Shown here one piece after another: positions 26,601 through 35,814 of a stretch of DNA of 64,000 nucleotides. The stretch is from positions 1 through 64,000 of the forward strand of contig JAXGLD010000004.1 in assembly GCA_040769385.1 (NCBI GenBank). The letters run 5' to 3'. Position 1 is the first letter of the stretch, and every line of letters begins with the position of its first letter. A program made the position numbers and the translations under genes. Below the pieces are notes generated by a model that was not told the DNA's origin, did no database searches, and worked only from the letters and a program-made list of their open reading frames with translations. The stretch is from PHAA01 sp022706565. GTDB taxonomy: Bacteria; Bacillota; Syntrophomonadia; Syntrophomonadales; Syntrophomonadaceae.

Positions 26601-28046
26601 TTAACCGATCACAAACTGGCTGAGAACCTTCTTATCCGGAGTCATTACGTGGATAGCGCAAGCCAGGCAGGGATCGAAGGAGCGAACGATCCTGACGATT
26701 TCAAACGGATTGGCTGGATCCTTGACCGGGCAGCCGATCAAAGCCTGCTCCATGGCGCCCATCTGGTCACGGTCGTCCCGCGGCGACATGTTCCAGGTGC
26801 TGGGAACTACCGCATTGTAAACAGCGGTACGGCCTTTTTCGATCTTGTTCCAATGGCCCAGGGCGCCACGCGCGGCTTCTGTCAAGCCCATTCCCTGTGC
26901 CTCTTTGGGGACCTTATGCGGAGTACAGACCGGCTGACCAACCTCCAATTTCATAACCCATTCGTCCATGGCATGAGCTATCATGGAGGCTTCCACGGCA
27001 CGGGCAAAGTGACGTCCCAACACCGAGTAGGCTTTGTCCCCCAAGGCCAGCACATCTGGATTCTGAGCGGTGATCAACCGGGCCAGGGGACCGACTTCCA
27101 TTACATTGCCATTGTAACGGGGAGCCTTAACCCAGGAGTAGGCACCCTTCTTACCAGTATTAGGGGTTACTACGGCCTTGGTAGGCTCTTTTTCGATTTC
27201 ATCCTCATACCAGCTATATTTGACATCTTCACCAATCACGTCGGGTTCCAGATCCTTGAGCTGACCACCCGCTAAAACCTTGGAGGGGAAGAATTTCTCT
27301 TGATGGACAAAGTCTGTTAGAGCACCCTCCGCTAACGGGAATGCCCCGAATGAGAGCATATTTTTGCAGCCCACCCCGATATTGAAGTACTCGGGATAAG
27401 TGGCCGCCACCGCCTTCACGGTGGGTACATACTTGCCATCAATGAATTCGATCAGTTCCGCCAGGCGGAATTTGAAATCCACGATTTTCTGGCTATCCGG
27501 AACCTCGGTGACTCCACCCGGAACAATAGCCTGGTTGTGCGGCATACGACCACCCCATAGGGCCGTCATCTCATGGGCTCTGCGTCTCATCTTCAAGGCT
27601 TCCAGGTAGGTATTGACAACCTCGGCATTTACGCTATCCGGGAGGCGGTAGTCACCCTCGTAGCGAGGAATAAAGGGCGGTACATCCGGGCCCTTGACAT
27701 AGTCCAGAGCAGCCAGATGAAAGAAGTGCAGAATATGCGATTGTATATAGTTGGAACCTAAAATCAAGTTTCTGATAATCCGGCCATTCGGCGGAGGTTC
27801 AATTCCAAAAGCGTTATCTAAAGCCAACGTACCCGCGGTGGCATGACCAATCGGTCAGACTCCGCAGATTCTTTGCATGATCTGTTGCGCATCGCGGGGA
27901 TCACGGCCCTTCATAATCAACTCCAATCCCCTGAACATCATGCCCATGGATTTGGCATTGACTACCACGCCGCCCTCAATTTCCACCTCTACCCCAAGAT
28001 GACCTTCGATACGAGTAATGGGATCAATTTTTATGGTCTGCGCCAT
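26601..28046 (-). CDS. [NiFe] hydrogenase large subunit with in-frame UGA (putative Sec) in the L1 motif
   Basis: Catalytic subunit holding the Ni-Fe site; 481 residues when the TGA at 27855-27857 is read through. Up to it the protein is IDPITRIEGHLGVEVEIEGG...QIMQRICGV; after it PIGHATAGTLALDNAFGI continues without a gap, so the codon falls exactly on the second cysteine of the invariant R-x-C-G-x-C-x-x-H motif (residue 64). The C-terminal motif keeps both cysteines: FDPCLACAIH (C460, C463), followed by a 15-residue tail for the protease. Known [NiFeSe] enzymes replace the first C-terminal cysteine instead. A point mutation or sequencing error of TGC/TGT is the alternative. The ATG overlaps the small-subunit stop. 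Confidence 0.85.
27823..27842 (-). promoter_or_regulatory. possible bSECIS hairpin after the hydrogenase UGA
   Basis: GCCA-C-CG-CGGGUA-CG-U-UGGC: a 4-bp stem, one mismatch, 2 bp and a 6-base loop with G at its second position. It starts 12 bases after the UGA and its loop begins at base 20, the same geometry as the fdhA element but with a weaker stem. Confidence 0.5.
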
Positions 28047-29110
28047 TAGTTGTCACCTTCTTCCTTATCATGATCCTTCTTGGACCCAATCCGGCCGGTG
28101 GCGATGTTTCCGGCTAGATGACCGCCGATTCCCAGAACTGCCGCCCCGCCCAGGACAAATCCGATTTGGTCTACAGTAGCGGTGGTAGCCGGTCCGATTG
28201 GCATTTCCGCCATCCGCTCATAAATCGGCCAGTTGGGGAATTGAGGTTCGGTGCAGGCCAGACATACACCGCCGCACTGCACGCACCAGTTTACTCCTCC
28301 GTTCCATAAACGGGTAGTGGAGTCACAATGAGCTATCGGTCCTTTACAACCCAGCTCCAGCATGCAGCCCATTTCTCCAAAGTTCTTGGCAAATATACCA
28401 TTGTCGAAGTATTGCCGGCGCTGGCAATTGTCATGAATGATCCGGCCATAGAACATCTTGGGACGCCCGGCCGAATCCAGTTCCGGGACATCCTTGAAGA
28501 GCAGGTAGTGAGCGATGGTCCCGACGATCCAATCCGGATGAGGCGGACACCCCGCCACGTTGATGATGGGTTTGCCTTTGACTATGTCAGCCACTGATCT
28601 TGATTCAGAAGGATTGGGATCTGCGGAGGGGAGCCCCCCAAAACACGAACAGGTCCCGATGTTAATAATAGCGGCCGCCTGGCTGCCCACATCCTTGACA
28701 GCTTGCAGCATGGTTACCTCGTGGCCCTCTCTTTCCCCGATCACGCACCATTTGCCGTTTTCTTTAATCTGAACTGACCCTTCCACGGCCAACACATACT
28801 GACCTGGGTACTTTGCCACAACATCGTAAATGGCATTGATGGCCTGCTCTCCCTGAGCAGCCATTACGTTCTCCTGGAAACGCAGGCTGATAACCTTCAG
28901 CAATACGTCTTGAATGTCTGGATCCTGGCAGTTCAACAAGGAAACTGCACAACCAGTGCAGGCGCCACCGGCTAACCATATCACTGGCGGCAATTCTCCG
29001 GCTTCCGCGGCTTCGGCTATATACGGTGACAGAAATCCTGCCAGGGATACTGCAGCCGCTGAGCCTGCAGCAGCGCGCATAAAGTCGCGACGGCTCAATT
29101 TGGTTGCCAT
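28046..29110 (-). CDS. [NiFe] hydrogenase small subunit, Tat-exported and membrane-anchored
   Basis: Electron-transfer subunit with three Fe-S clusters; 354 residues. The N-terminus has a twin-arginine signal (LSRRDFMRAAAGSAAAVSLA), so the folded heterodimer is exported. The proximal-cluster motif is WLAGGACTGCAVSLL, followed by NIGTCSCFGGLPSADPNP, NVAGCPPHPDWIVGT, a histidine/cysteine medial-distal region (HDNCQRRQYFD, GCMLELGCKGP) and NWCVQCGGVCLACTEPQFPNW. A C-terminal helix (about 310-332) anchors it beside cytochrome b. This is the group 1 (respiratory uptake-type) arrangement. ATG at 29110 has GGAGGGAG upstream. Confidence 0.95.
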   Translation of the reverse strand: MATKLSRRDFMRAAAGSAAAVSLAGFLSPYIAEAAEAGELPPVIWLAGGACTGCAVSLLNCQDPDIQDVLLKVISLRFQENVMAAQGEQAINAIYDVVAKYPGQYVLAVEGSVQIKENGKWCVIGEREGHEVTMLQAVKDVGSQAAAIINIGTCSCFGGLPSADPNPSESRSVADIVKGKPIINVAGCPPHPDWIVGTIAHYLLFKDVPELDSAGRPKMFYGRIIHDNCQRRQYFDNGIFAKNFGEMGCMLELGCKGPIAHCDSTTRLWNGGVNWCVQCGGVCLACTEPQFPNWPIYERMAEMPIGPATTATVDQIGFVLGGAAVLGIGGHLAGNIATGRIGSKKDHDKEEGDN

Positions 29111-29198
29111 ATTCTAATTCTCCCTCCAGTCACTTATGTCTCAATCCCAGATTTTTCCGCACAACAAATCATTCCAGGATACTCTATCTCTATAAATA

Positions 29199-29861
29199 TT
29201 AGAAAGGGTTTTTCCTTTTCACCTCCTCGAAGACCCATCGAGTCCAGTTTTCTATGCCCTCCCCAGTACGTCCGGAGACCATAAACACGGTGGCGGAGGG
29301 ATTAATCTGGTCCAGGTCGTTCTTAAACCTCTCCAGATTAAAATCGGTATAAGGCAGGAGATCCATTTTATTGAGCAGCACCGCTTTGGCCTGACGAAAT
29401 ATCAAAGGGTATTTGCGCAGTTTATCGTTGCCCTCGGTGGTGCTTATGACCACAGCGGTGAAGTCCTCGCCCAGGTCGAACTCGGCCGGGCAGACCAGGT
29501 TGCCGACGTTTTCTATAACCATCAGGTCCATCTTATCAGTAGGCAGCTGGCCATAGGCTTTGCCCACCATAGCAGCATCCAGATGACAAGCTCCTTCGGT
29601 ATTAATCTGGATTACTTTAACCCCTTTTTTTTCAATGCGCTGGGCGTCCTGATCCGTGTACAGGTCACCCTCGATGACCCCCAACCGGAGTTGCCCGCCC
29701 AATGCCTCGATAGTGCGTTCCAGGATGGTGGTCTTGCCCGAGCCGGGCGAACTCATGAGGTTAATCACCAGCACCTTGTGATCCTTAAACAACTGGCGGT
29801 TCCGCCTGGCTAATAATTCGTTGGCCCCCAGCAAGTGGGTTTCCATATTTACCTGAACCAT
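29199..29861 (-). CDS. hypB: hydrogenase nickel-incorporation GTPase HypB
   Basis: GTPase that drives nickel delivery with HypA. 220 residues. P-loop NLMSSPGSGKTTILE (about 34-48), GDLYTDQDAQRIEKKG switch region, metal-site motif EGACHLDAAM, then VIENVGNLVCPAEFDLGE and the base-specificity LNKMDLLPY. The N-terminus lacks both a CxxCGC motif and a His-rich stretch, so it is the minimal form without a nickel store. The ATG overlaps the hypA stop (TAATG). Confidence 0.96.
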   Translation of the reverse strand: MVQVNMETHLLGANELLARRNRQLFKDHKVLVINLMSSPGSGKTTILERTIEALGGQLRLGVIEGDLYTDQDAQRIEKKGVKVIQINTEGACHLDAAMVGKAYGQLPTDKMDLMVIENVGNLVCPAEFDLGEDFTAVVISTTEGNDKLRKYPLIFRQAKAVLLNKMDLLPYTDFNLERFKNDLDQINPSATVFMVSGRTGEGIENWTRWVFEEVKRKNPF

Positions 29862-30211
29862 TACACGCAGTCCCCTTCGTAGTAATCCAAATACATCTCC
29901 CGGCCCTTGACTACTTCAACCTGGTTGGACCCGCAGCCGGAACAAACGAAACAGTAGGCATCTTCCTGGGCCGTTTCACTATTGCAAGCATGGCATCTGA
30001 TGAAAGCCGGCACCTCTTCGATCTGCAGATCTGCTTCGCGAAACATCTCATCCTGGCTTAGCACCTCGAAGGCAAACCTGAGACTGTCCGGCATTATCAT
30101 TGTTAGACTCCCGATTACGAGCTTCAGTTTGTTTATGCGGCTGATACCGTTTTGTACCGCACTATCCCGGACAATGTCCAATACGCCTTGCATAATCGAG
30201 AGTTCGTGCAT
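29861..30211 (-). CDS. hypA: hydrogenase nickel-incorporation protein HypA
   Basis: 116-residue nickel metallochaperone. The N-terminal MHEL provides the nickel-binding His2/Glu3. The zinc domain has CHACNSE...CFVCSGCGSN. First gene of the hydrogenase operon; start ATG 30211, about 110 bases after the leader terminator. Order hypA-hypB-small-large-cytb-protease-hypF-C-D-E gives a self-contained hydrogenase production unit. Confidence 0.96.
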   Translation of the reverse strand: MHELSIMQGVLDIVRDSAVQNGISRINKLKLVIGSLTMIMPDSLRFAFEVLSQDEMFREADLQIEEVPAFIRCHACNSETAQEDAYCFVCSGCGSNQVEVVKGREMYLDYYEGDCV

Positions 30212-30321
30212 AATCCTGTACCTCTTTCGAGAAATCTATCACAAAGGCTTCCAATCCAGTTCCTCCAGCGAGAAAGTACCCAGTATACTTTGAAACCCTG
30301 TACTCTTCCTTCTTTACCCAC

Positions 30322-30348
30322 AAAAAAAGCCCAGCCGGAAATGCTGAG
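30322..30348 (-). terminator. intrinsic terminator in the hydrogenase-operon leader
   Basis: GCTCAGC-ATTTCCG-GCTGGGC on the minus strand followed by TTTTTTT, 110 bases before hypA. It sits directly downstream of the second leader RNA. Confidence 0.85.
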
Positions 30349-30510
30349 CAATATACACACCATAGCTCGGACTTGGAAAATGGTCTTTCCAAATCGGCCA
30401 TGCGCCACCAAGCATCTCCTTCTCACAATGGAAGGCCCGCTCGTTTCCAAACGAACCCTGCCGGCCTGAAGTCCGTAGGTTCCCCCTTAGGACTTGAGGC
30501 TCGGAGAAAA
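30349..30510 (-). promoter_or_regulatory. riboswitch-like leader RNA, copy 2, upstream of hypA
   Basis: Same plan as the fdhA leader. P1 TCTCC/GGAGA (co-varied from AATTCC/GGAATT), CCGAGC (30499-30504), P2 with CCTAAG (30486-30491) and TACGG (30474-30478), GCCGGCAGG, P3 capped by G-GAAA-C (30444-30449), then GCCTTCC-ATTGTGAGAAGGAG. A U-tract terminator follows. Finding a probable molybdo-cofactor-type aptamer before a nickel-iron hydrogenase operon is unexpected; the ligand is unproven. Confidence 0.7.
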
Positions 30511-30551
30511 TGGGTTTAAATGAAATTGTAAGCCTAACACACAGTGTCTAC

Positions 30552-30578
30552 ATTCAACACTGATTTATTATTCAACAC
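30552..30578 (-). promoter_or_regulatory. direct repeat GTGTTGAAT x2 upstream of the hydrogenase leader
   Basis: Two identical 9-mers (30552-30560 and 30570-30578) with an 18-bp period, about 45 bases upstream of the leader RNA. Spacing near two helical turns would suit a dimeric regulator. The rest of 30511-30648 is AT-rich and holds nothing else I can support. Confidence 0.4.
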
Positions 30579-30648
30579 GAAATCAATAATTCCTGCAATG
30601 AAATTGTTTTTCGCCGCCAAACTGATTCAGGCCGGTTTTGGCCGTTTC

Positions 30649-31764
30649 TCACCGCAATGAAACCGGTTCAGACGCCTGAAGCAGTTTTCTCTCCAAGGCT
30701 GCCAGCAATTCCTGGATGCCAGCCCCGGTCTTGGCGGACACGAAAATCTGGCCGCTGTCTCCATCGATCTCGAAATCCAGCAAATCGGTCTTGTTGTAAA
30801 CGGTCATTATCTTTTCGGGCACCGCCCCCAATTCCTGCAGGACCTTTTCCACCACTTGTTCTTTATCCAGGCTATCCGGGTCCGCTATGTCGACAACGTG
30901 GAGTAGGATGTCGCTGTCAATCGCCTCTTCCAGGGTGGAGCGGAAGGCAGCTACCAGATGGTGAGGAAGGTTCTGGATAAATCCAACCGTATCTGTGATC
31001 AGGGCTTCGGTCCCACCCGGCAGACCGATCTTGCGGGTGGTGGTATCCAGGGTTTGAAAGAGACGATCGTCCGCTTCCACCGGGCGGTTGCCGCGGCGAT
31101 GAGCAGTCTTGCATAGCGTATTGAAGAGCGATGATTTGCCGGCATTGGTGTAACCTACCAGGGAGATGGTCTTCAGCCCTGCCCGCTGCCGTTGCTTGCG
31201 ATGCAGTTCCCGGGTCCGCTTCACTTTATCCATCTGGTTCTCGATATCGCGGATGCGGTTACGGATACGCCGCCGGTCCAGTTCTATCTTCTGTTCCCCC
31301 GCGCCGGACCGGGTGCCGATACCGCCGCTCAACCGGGCCATTTCCGCCCCTCGTCCGGTCAGTCGCGGCAGACGGTATTTCAGGTTGGCCAGTTCCACCT
31401 GCAGGATACCTTCCCGGGTACGGGCCCGCTGACTGAAAATGTCCAGGATCAGCATGGTGCGGTCAATAACCTTCACCTTCACCGCATCTTCCAGGTTGCG
31501 CAGCTGCACCGGCGACAGTTCACTGTCGAAAATGACCAGGTCCGGCTGCAGTTCCTCTACCAGGTGGTTGAGTTCCTCCAGCTTGCCCTTGCCAATATAG
31601 GTGGAAGCGCTGGGACGTTCCCGGGCCTGGATCAGGGTTGCCGCCACCATAGCCCCGGCCGCTTCCGCCAAACCCTGTAATTCCTCCAGGGATGACTCAA
31701 AATCTATAGACTGGCGGGATTTTACCCCTACCAGAATGGCCCGCTCCGGTTGTTCAACGTTCAA
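30649..31764 (-). CDS. hflX: ribosome-associated GTPase HflX
   Basis: GTPase that splits stalled or stress-hibernating ribosomes. About 371 residues. N-terminal HflX domain includes STYIGKGKLEELNHLV and the glycine-rich LSGGIGTRSGAGEQKIELDRR; the helical linker precedes G1 LVGYTNAGKSSLFNTL, G2/G3 region TTTRKIGLPGG...ITDTVGFIQNLPHHLV, and G4 VYNKTDLLD. I prefer the TTG at 31764: AGGAGG lies 6 bases upstream, whereas the ATG at 31770 abuts it. The YgiQ-type gene ends 25 bases upstream in the same direction. Confidence 0.95.
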   Translation of the reverse strand: MNVEQPERAILVGVKSRQSIDFESSLEELQGLAEAAGAMVAATLIQARERPSASTYIGKGKLEELNHLVEELQPDLVIFDSELSPVQLRNLEDAVKVKVIDRTMLILDIFSQRARTREGILQVELANLKYRLPRLTGRGAEMARLSGGIGTRSGAGEQKIELDRRRIRNRIRDIENQMDKVKRTRELHRKQRQRAGLKTISLVGYTNAGKSSLFNTLCKTAHRRGNRPVEADDRLFQTLDTTTRKIGLPGGTEALITDTVGFIQNLPHHLVAAFRSTLEEAIDSDILLHVVDIADPDSLDKEQVVEKVLQELGAVPEKIMTVYNKTDLLDFEIDGDSGQIFVSAKTGAGIQELLAALERKLLQASEPVSLR

Positions 31765-31788
31765 TTGCATTCCTCCTGTAATCAATGG

Positions 31789-33618
31789 TTACTTGAATCT
31801 CTTCCGGCTCCGGCCCGAATTGACTGTCCGAGCCGTCTTTGGAGCCTTCACCAGCGCTTTGGGCCCGGACCCGATCAAGTCCTCACGATGGCAGGTCTGC
31901 AGGGCTTCCCGGGCCAACTTATGGTTGGCTCGGTTGCGGTATTGCAGCAGAGCGCGCTGCATCCTGCGTTCTTTGAGCTGGCGGGGTACATAGACCTGCT
32001 CCCCACTGGCGGGGTCGATTCCAGTATAGTACATGCAGGTCGAAACCGTCATCGGGGTGGGGGTGAAGTTCTGTATCTGCTCCGGGTAGTATTGCAGTTG
32101 GTCACGGATAAACTCGGCCAATTGCACCGTATCCTGCAATGTGCAGCCGGGATGGGCGCTGATAAAATAGGGAACCAGGTACTGCTCTTTGCCCAGTGCC
32201 CGGTTGATCCGCTTGAATTTTTCTATAAACCGTTTATATTCACCCGGACCGGGTTTGTTCATCAGATGGGTCACTCGTTCGGAGACATGCTCCGGGGCTA
32301 TTTTGAGCTGCCCGCTCACATGATATTTGCAGAGATCATGCAGGTAAGTGGAGCGGTCCCGCAGCAGCAGGTCATAACGCAGGCCCGAGGCCACAAAGAT
32401 ATGCTTGATCCCCGGTATTTTGCGGAGCCGACGCCACAATTTGACCGAGGGGGTATGGTCGACGATCAAATTCTTGCATACGCTTGGATACAGGCAGCTG
32501 GGGCGGCGGCAGCTGCGGCAAATCCCCTCATTGGTGCCCTTTAAACCGTACATGTTGGCTGAAGGGGCTCCCACATCGGGGATGGTGCCTTTGAAATCGG
32601 CATGCCTGGTCAAGCCTTCAGCCTCCCGGACGATTGATCCGGGGCTGCGGTTTTGAATAAACTTGCCCTGGTGCATCCCCAGCGAGCAGAAGGAGCATCC
32701 CCCGAAACAGCCTCGGTGGGTAACTATGGAAAACTGCACCGGTGCCAGGCCGGGGATTCCCCCTTGGCTATCATAACGGGGATGGCTGCGGCGCAAGAAA
32801 GGCAGATCGTAGATTTCATCCAGCTGGGCGGTGGTAAGGGGTTCGGGAGGCGGATTCTGCACCACCCAGCGTCCGGCATGCTGTTGGGCCAAGGGGATTG
32901 AACAATAAGGGTTTAGGTTTTCCAGCATGGTACGGGCAGCCGCCGCAAAGGCCGCCTTATCAGCGACCACCTGCTCGTAGGATGGCAGCTTTTCGGCCGC
33001 CTCGGGGAGCTTCCCGGTCAGATAACAGGTTCCGCGCAGATTGTGCATATAGGCAATGTCCTGCCCGGCATGGAGCCGTTTGGCGATCTCCAGCAACTGG
33101 TATTCGCCCATGCCGTAAACCAGCAGGTCGGCCCGGCTGTCCACCAGGATGGAGCGGCGCACCTGATTACTCCAATAATCATAATGGGCCAGGCGGCGAA
33201 GACTGGCTTCCACCCCGCCGATGACGATCGGTACTCCCGGGTATGCCTGGCGGATCAGGTTGCTGTAGACAATTGTGGGCCGATCCGGACGCAGCCCGGC
33301 CTGACCCCCGGGCGAATACATATCCTCCCGGCGCTTGTTTTTATCGGCCGTATAATGGCTTACCATGCTATCCAGGTTGCCCCCGGATACCGCGAAAAAC
33401 AAACGCGGCTGTCCCAGGCTGGTTATGTCCTCCAAATCGCGCCAGTCGGGCTGGGCGATTATACCCACCCGATAGCCTTTGGACTCCATAAACCGGCCCA
33501 GCAAGGCGGCAGCCCAGGCCGGGTGATCAACATAGGCATCACCGCTGACTATGATTATGTCCAGTTCATCCCAGCCGCGGGATTCCAAATCCGCCCGGCT
33601 GACTGGTAAAAATTCCAT
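31789..33618 (-). CDS. YgiQ family radical SAM protein
   Basis: 609-residue radical SAM enzyme of the UPF0313/YgiQ group, of unknown substrate. N-terminal Rossmann-like domain (SGDAYVDHPAWAAALLGRF; VIGGVEASLRRLAHYDYW), then the [4Fe-4S]-SAM motif THRGCFGGCSFCSLGMHQGK (CxxxCxxC), a second cysteine group (GICRSCRRPSCLYPSVCKN), and the C-terminal region ending in a basic tail. ATG at 33618 with AAAGGA upstream. Reads with hflX and the ABC-F gene. Confidence 0.95.
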   Translation of the reverse strand: MEFLPVSRADLESRGWDELDIIIVSGDAYVDHPAWAAALLGRFMESKGYRVGIIAQPDWRDLEDITSLGQPRLFFAVSGGNLDSMVSHYTADKNKRREDMYSPGGQAGLRPDRPTIVYSNLIRQAYPGVPIVIGGVEASLRRLAHYDYWSNQVRRSILVDSRADLLVYGMGEYQLLEIAKRLHAGQDIAYMHNLRGTCYLTGKLPEAAEKLPSYEQVVADKAAFAAAARTMLENLNPYCSIPLAQQHAGRWVVQNPPPEPLTTAQLDEIYDLPFLRRSHPRYDSQGGIPGLAPVQFSIVTHRGCFGGCSFCSLGMHQGKFIQNRSPGSIVREAEGLTRHADFKGTIPDVGAPSANMYGLKGTNEGICRSCRRPSCLYPSVCKNLIVDHTPSVKLWRRLRKIPGIKHIFVASGLRYDLLLRDRSTYLHDLCKYHVSGQLKIAPEHVSERVTHLMNKPGPGEYKRFIEKFKRINRALGKEQYLVPYFISAHPGCTLQDTVQLAEFIRDQLQYYPEQIQNFTPTPMTVSTCMYYTGIDPASGEQVYVPRQLKERRMQRALLQYRNRANHKLAREALQTCHREDLIGSGPKALVKAPKTARTVNSGRSRKRFK

Positions 33619-33642
33619 CTCAATTCCTTTCAGTCTTATATC

Positions 33643-35568
33643 TTAACCCTTTCCCTCGGCCAAGGGCTGGAGCGCTTCCTGCAAATCCTCCCACCGTTTA
33701 TACTGTTGAACCAGGGCGGTTTTGACCTGCTCGTATTCCCGGCTGCAAAGGAGGGCTTTTTCATCATTGCTGTAAGTAGCCGGGTCGGACATTTCTGCTT
33801 CCAATTCAGTTTTCCTGCTCTCGGCTGCAAATATGCTCTGTTCCAGGGCTTCGATTTCCCGCTCCAAACGGCGCTGAATTCGCAGCCTTTCCTTTTCTGC
33901 TTCCCGCTGCCGGCGGTCGGGGCCAGGCGCCTTTTTGGCACTCTCCCGGCCAGCGGCGGCCAGCTCTTGTTCCCGGGCCATTTTCTTTTCGTGATAATAG
34001 CTGTAATCACCCCAGTAATACTCGATCCGACCGTCTTCTATGGCGACTACCCGCTCAGCCACCTGGTCGATGAAAAAGCGGTCATGGGAAACCAATAGCA
34101 CCGTACCTGGGTAGTTCCTTAGCATAGTCTCAACTGCCAGGCAGCTGGGTATGTCGAGGTGATTGGTGGGTTCATCCAACAGCAGCAGGTTGGCGCCGGA
34201 GAGCATCACCTTCAAAAAAGCCAGCCGCCCCAGTTCACCGCCACTCAGGTCCCCTACCTTCTTAAGCACCTCATCAGCGCTGAACAGCATTCCTCCCAAC
34301 GCCGAGCGGGCTTCCTCCAGGGTAAGGTCGAAGGTGAGTATGATCTCCTCCAGTACCGTGTGTTCGGGGTGAAGGTCTTCGTGTTCCTGGGTAAAGAGGG
34401 CCATTTCTACTCGGCTGCCTAGTTTTATGTCCCCAGCATCAGGTTGTACCTGGCGGCTGATTATTTTCAAGAGAGTGGTTTTCCCACTGCCGTTGGGCCC
34501 GATCAGGGCTATCTTTTCTCCCCTATGGAGGCGCAGGTCGACATCCCGCAGCAAGATACGGCCATTGTAAGACTTGCTGACGCCCTCTACGAGAAGCACC
34601 TCATCCCCGCTGGTCTGGTTGATTCGCATTCCCCGAGCCCGCAGGCGGCGTTCCGGAGCCCGGTCCTCCAGCCGTTCCAGGCGTTCTAATTGCAGCTGGC
34701 GGCCCCGTGCCTGTTTGGACTTTATCCCGGCTTTGAAACGGCGGATGTAATCTTCGGTCTTCTGAATATGGACCTGCTGTTTCTCAAAAGCCCGCTGATG
34801 GGCAAGAACTTCAGCAGCCTTCTTCTGCTGATAAGCACTGTAATTGCCGGAGTAGGACTTAAGCACCCCACCCTCCAATTCGATTATACGGGTGGCCACC
34901 CGGTCTAAAAACCGGCGGTCATGAGATATAACCAGGACCGTGCCGGGGTAGCTGCGGACGAAATCCTCCAGCCATTCCACTGAATCCAGGTCCAGGTGAT
35001 TGGTGGGCTCGTCCAGGAGCAGGATGTCCGGGGCCACGGCCAACAGGCGGCCAAGGTTCAGGCGGGTTTTCTGTCCGCCGCTGAAGGTGCTCACCGGCTG
35101 TTGCATCCCTTCGCTGTTTATTCCCAAGCCGGTCAGTATCTTGCGGGCGTTGGCCTCGCAGGCATAGCCGCCGGCCCGCTCATAAGCCTCACTGACGCGG
35201 GCATATTGTTCCATAATCCGGTCCAGCCCGGGCGCATCTTCTCCCATCCGCGCCTCCAGTTCACGCATCTCCTGTAGTTTAGTGGTGAGGGAGGCATAAC
35301 TGGCCATCATCGCATCCCAGGCAGTCATTTCTTCCGCGAATTCGGGCATCTGCTCCAGGCAACCCAATGTATGCCCAGTTGCCACTGCTATCTGCCCGCT
35401 GTCTGGCTCCACCGCCCCAGTCAAGCAATGCAGCAGGGTGGACTTGCCAGAGCCATTGACGCCCACCAGCCCCACCCTTTCCCTTTCCTGCAAGGCCAGG
35501 CTGACCTGCCGCAGGACTTGCTGTTCCCCGTAGGACTTGCTTATTTCATTGGCCTGTAAAACAATCAT
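33643..35568 (-). CDS. ABC-F family ATPase (ribosome-associated, YdiF/Uup-like)
   Basis: Soluble protein with two fused ATPase domains and no membrane segments; ABC-F proteins act on the ribosomal E site. First domain: GVNGSGKSTLL, TFSGGQKTRLNLGRLLA, LLLDEPTNHLD. A charged inter-domain linker (QKTEDYIRRFKAGIKSKQAR) follows. Second domain: GPNGSGKTTLLK, DLSGGELGRLAFLKVML, LLLDEPTNHLD. The C-terminus is a coiled coil (about 545-640). Start ATG 35568 (MIVLQANEISKSYG) gives the usual N-terminus; ATG 35583 is an alternative and the SD (AAGGA) is weak for both. Role in translation repair or antibiotic protection cannot be read from sequence. Confidence 0.92.
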   Translation of the reverse strand: MIVLQANEISKSYGEQQVLRQVSLALQERERVGLVGVNGSGKSTLLHCLTGAVEPDSGQIAVATGHTLGCLEQMPEFAEEMTAWDAMMASYASLTTKLQEMRELEARMGEDAPGLDRIMEQYARVSEAYERAGGYACEANARKILTGLGINSEGMQQPVSTFSGGQKTRLNLGRLLAVAPDILLLDEPTNHLDLDSVEWLEDFVRSYPGTVLVISHDRRFLDRVATRIIELEGGVLKSYSGNYSAYQQKKAAEVLAHQRAFEKQQVHIQKTEDYIRRFKAGIKSKQARGRQLQLERLERLEDRAPERRLRARGMRINQTSGDEVLLVEGVSKSYNGRILLRDVDLRLHRGEKIALIGPNGSGKTTLLKIISRQVQPDAGDIKLGSRVEMALFTQEHEDLHPEHTVLEEIILTFDLTLEEARSALGGMLFSADEVLKKVGDLSGGELGRLAFLKVMLSGANLLLLDEPTNHLDIPSCLAVETMLRNYPGTVLLVSHDRFFIDQVAERVVAIEDGRIEYYWGDYSYYHEKKMAREQELAAAGRESAKKAPGPDRRQREAEKERLRIQRRLEREIEALEQSIFAAESRKTELEAEMSDPATYSNDEKALLCSREYEQVKTALVQQYKRWEDLQEALQPLAEGKG

Positions 35569-35814
35569 TGGTTTCGCTTTCATCCTTGTCTTTTGATGGA
35601 TACCCATCTATTCTATCATAATGAACTGGAGGGCGGTTCTCCCGATCGGCCCTTGATTGGCCGCGACACATGCCCCCTCTGATCGTGCTATTTTTTGCCA
35701 GCTCAACGTTGTTGGCCACCGCCGAACATATTTTTCTAAAAACTTTTTCTAATACCGGTTGCATATTGCGACAAGGTTGTGTAAAATCAAAATCACTAGA
35801 ATTAGTCATAAGTT

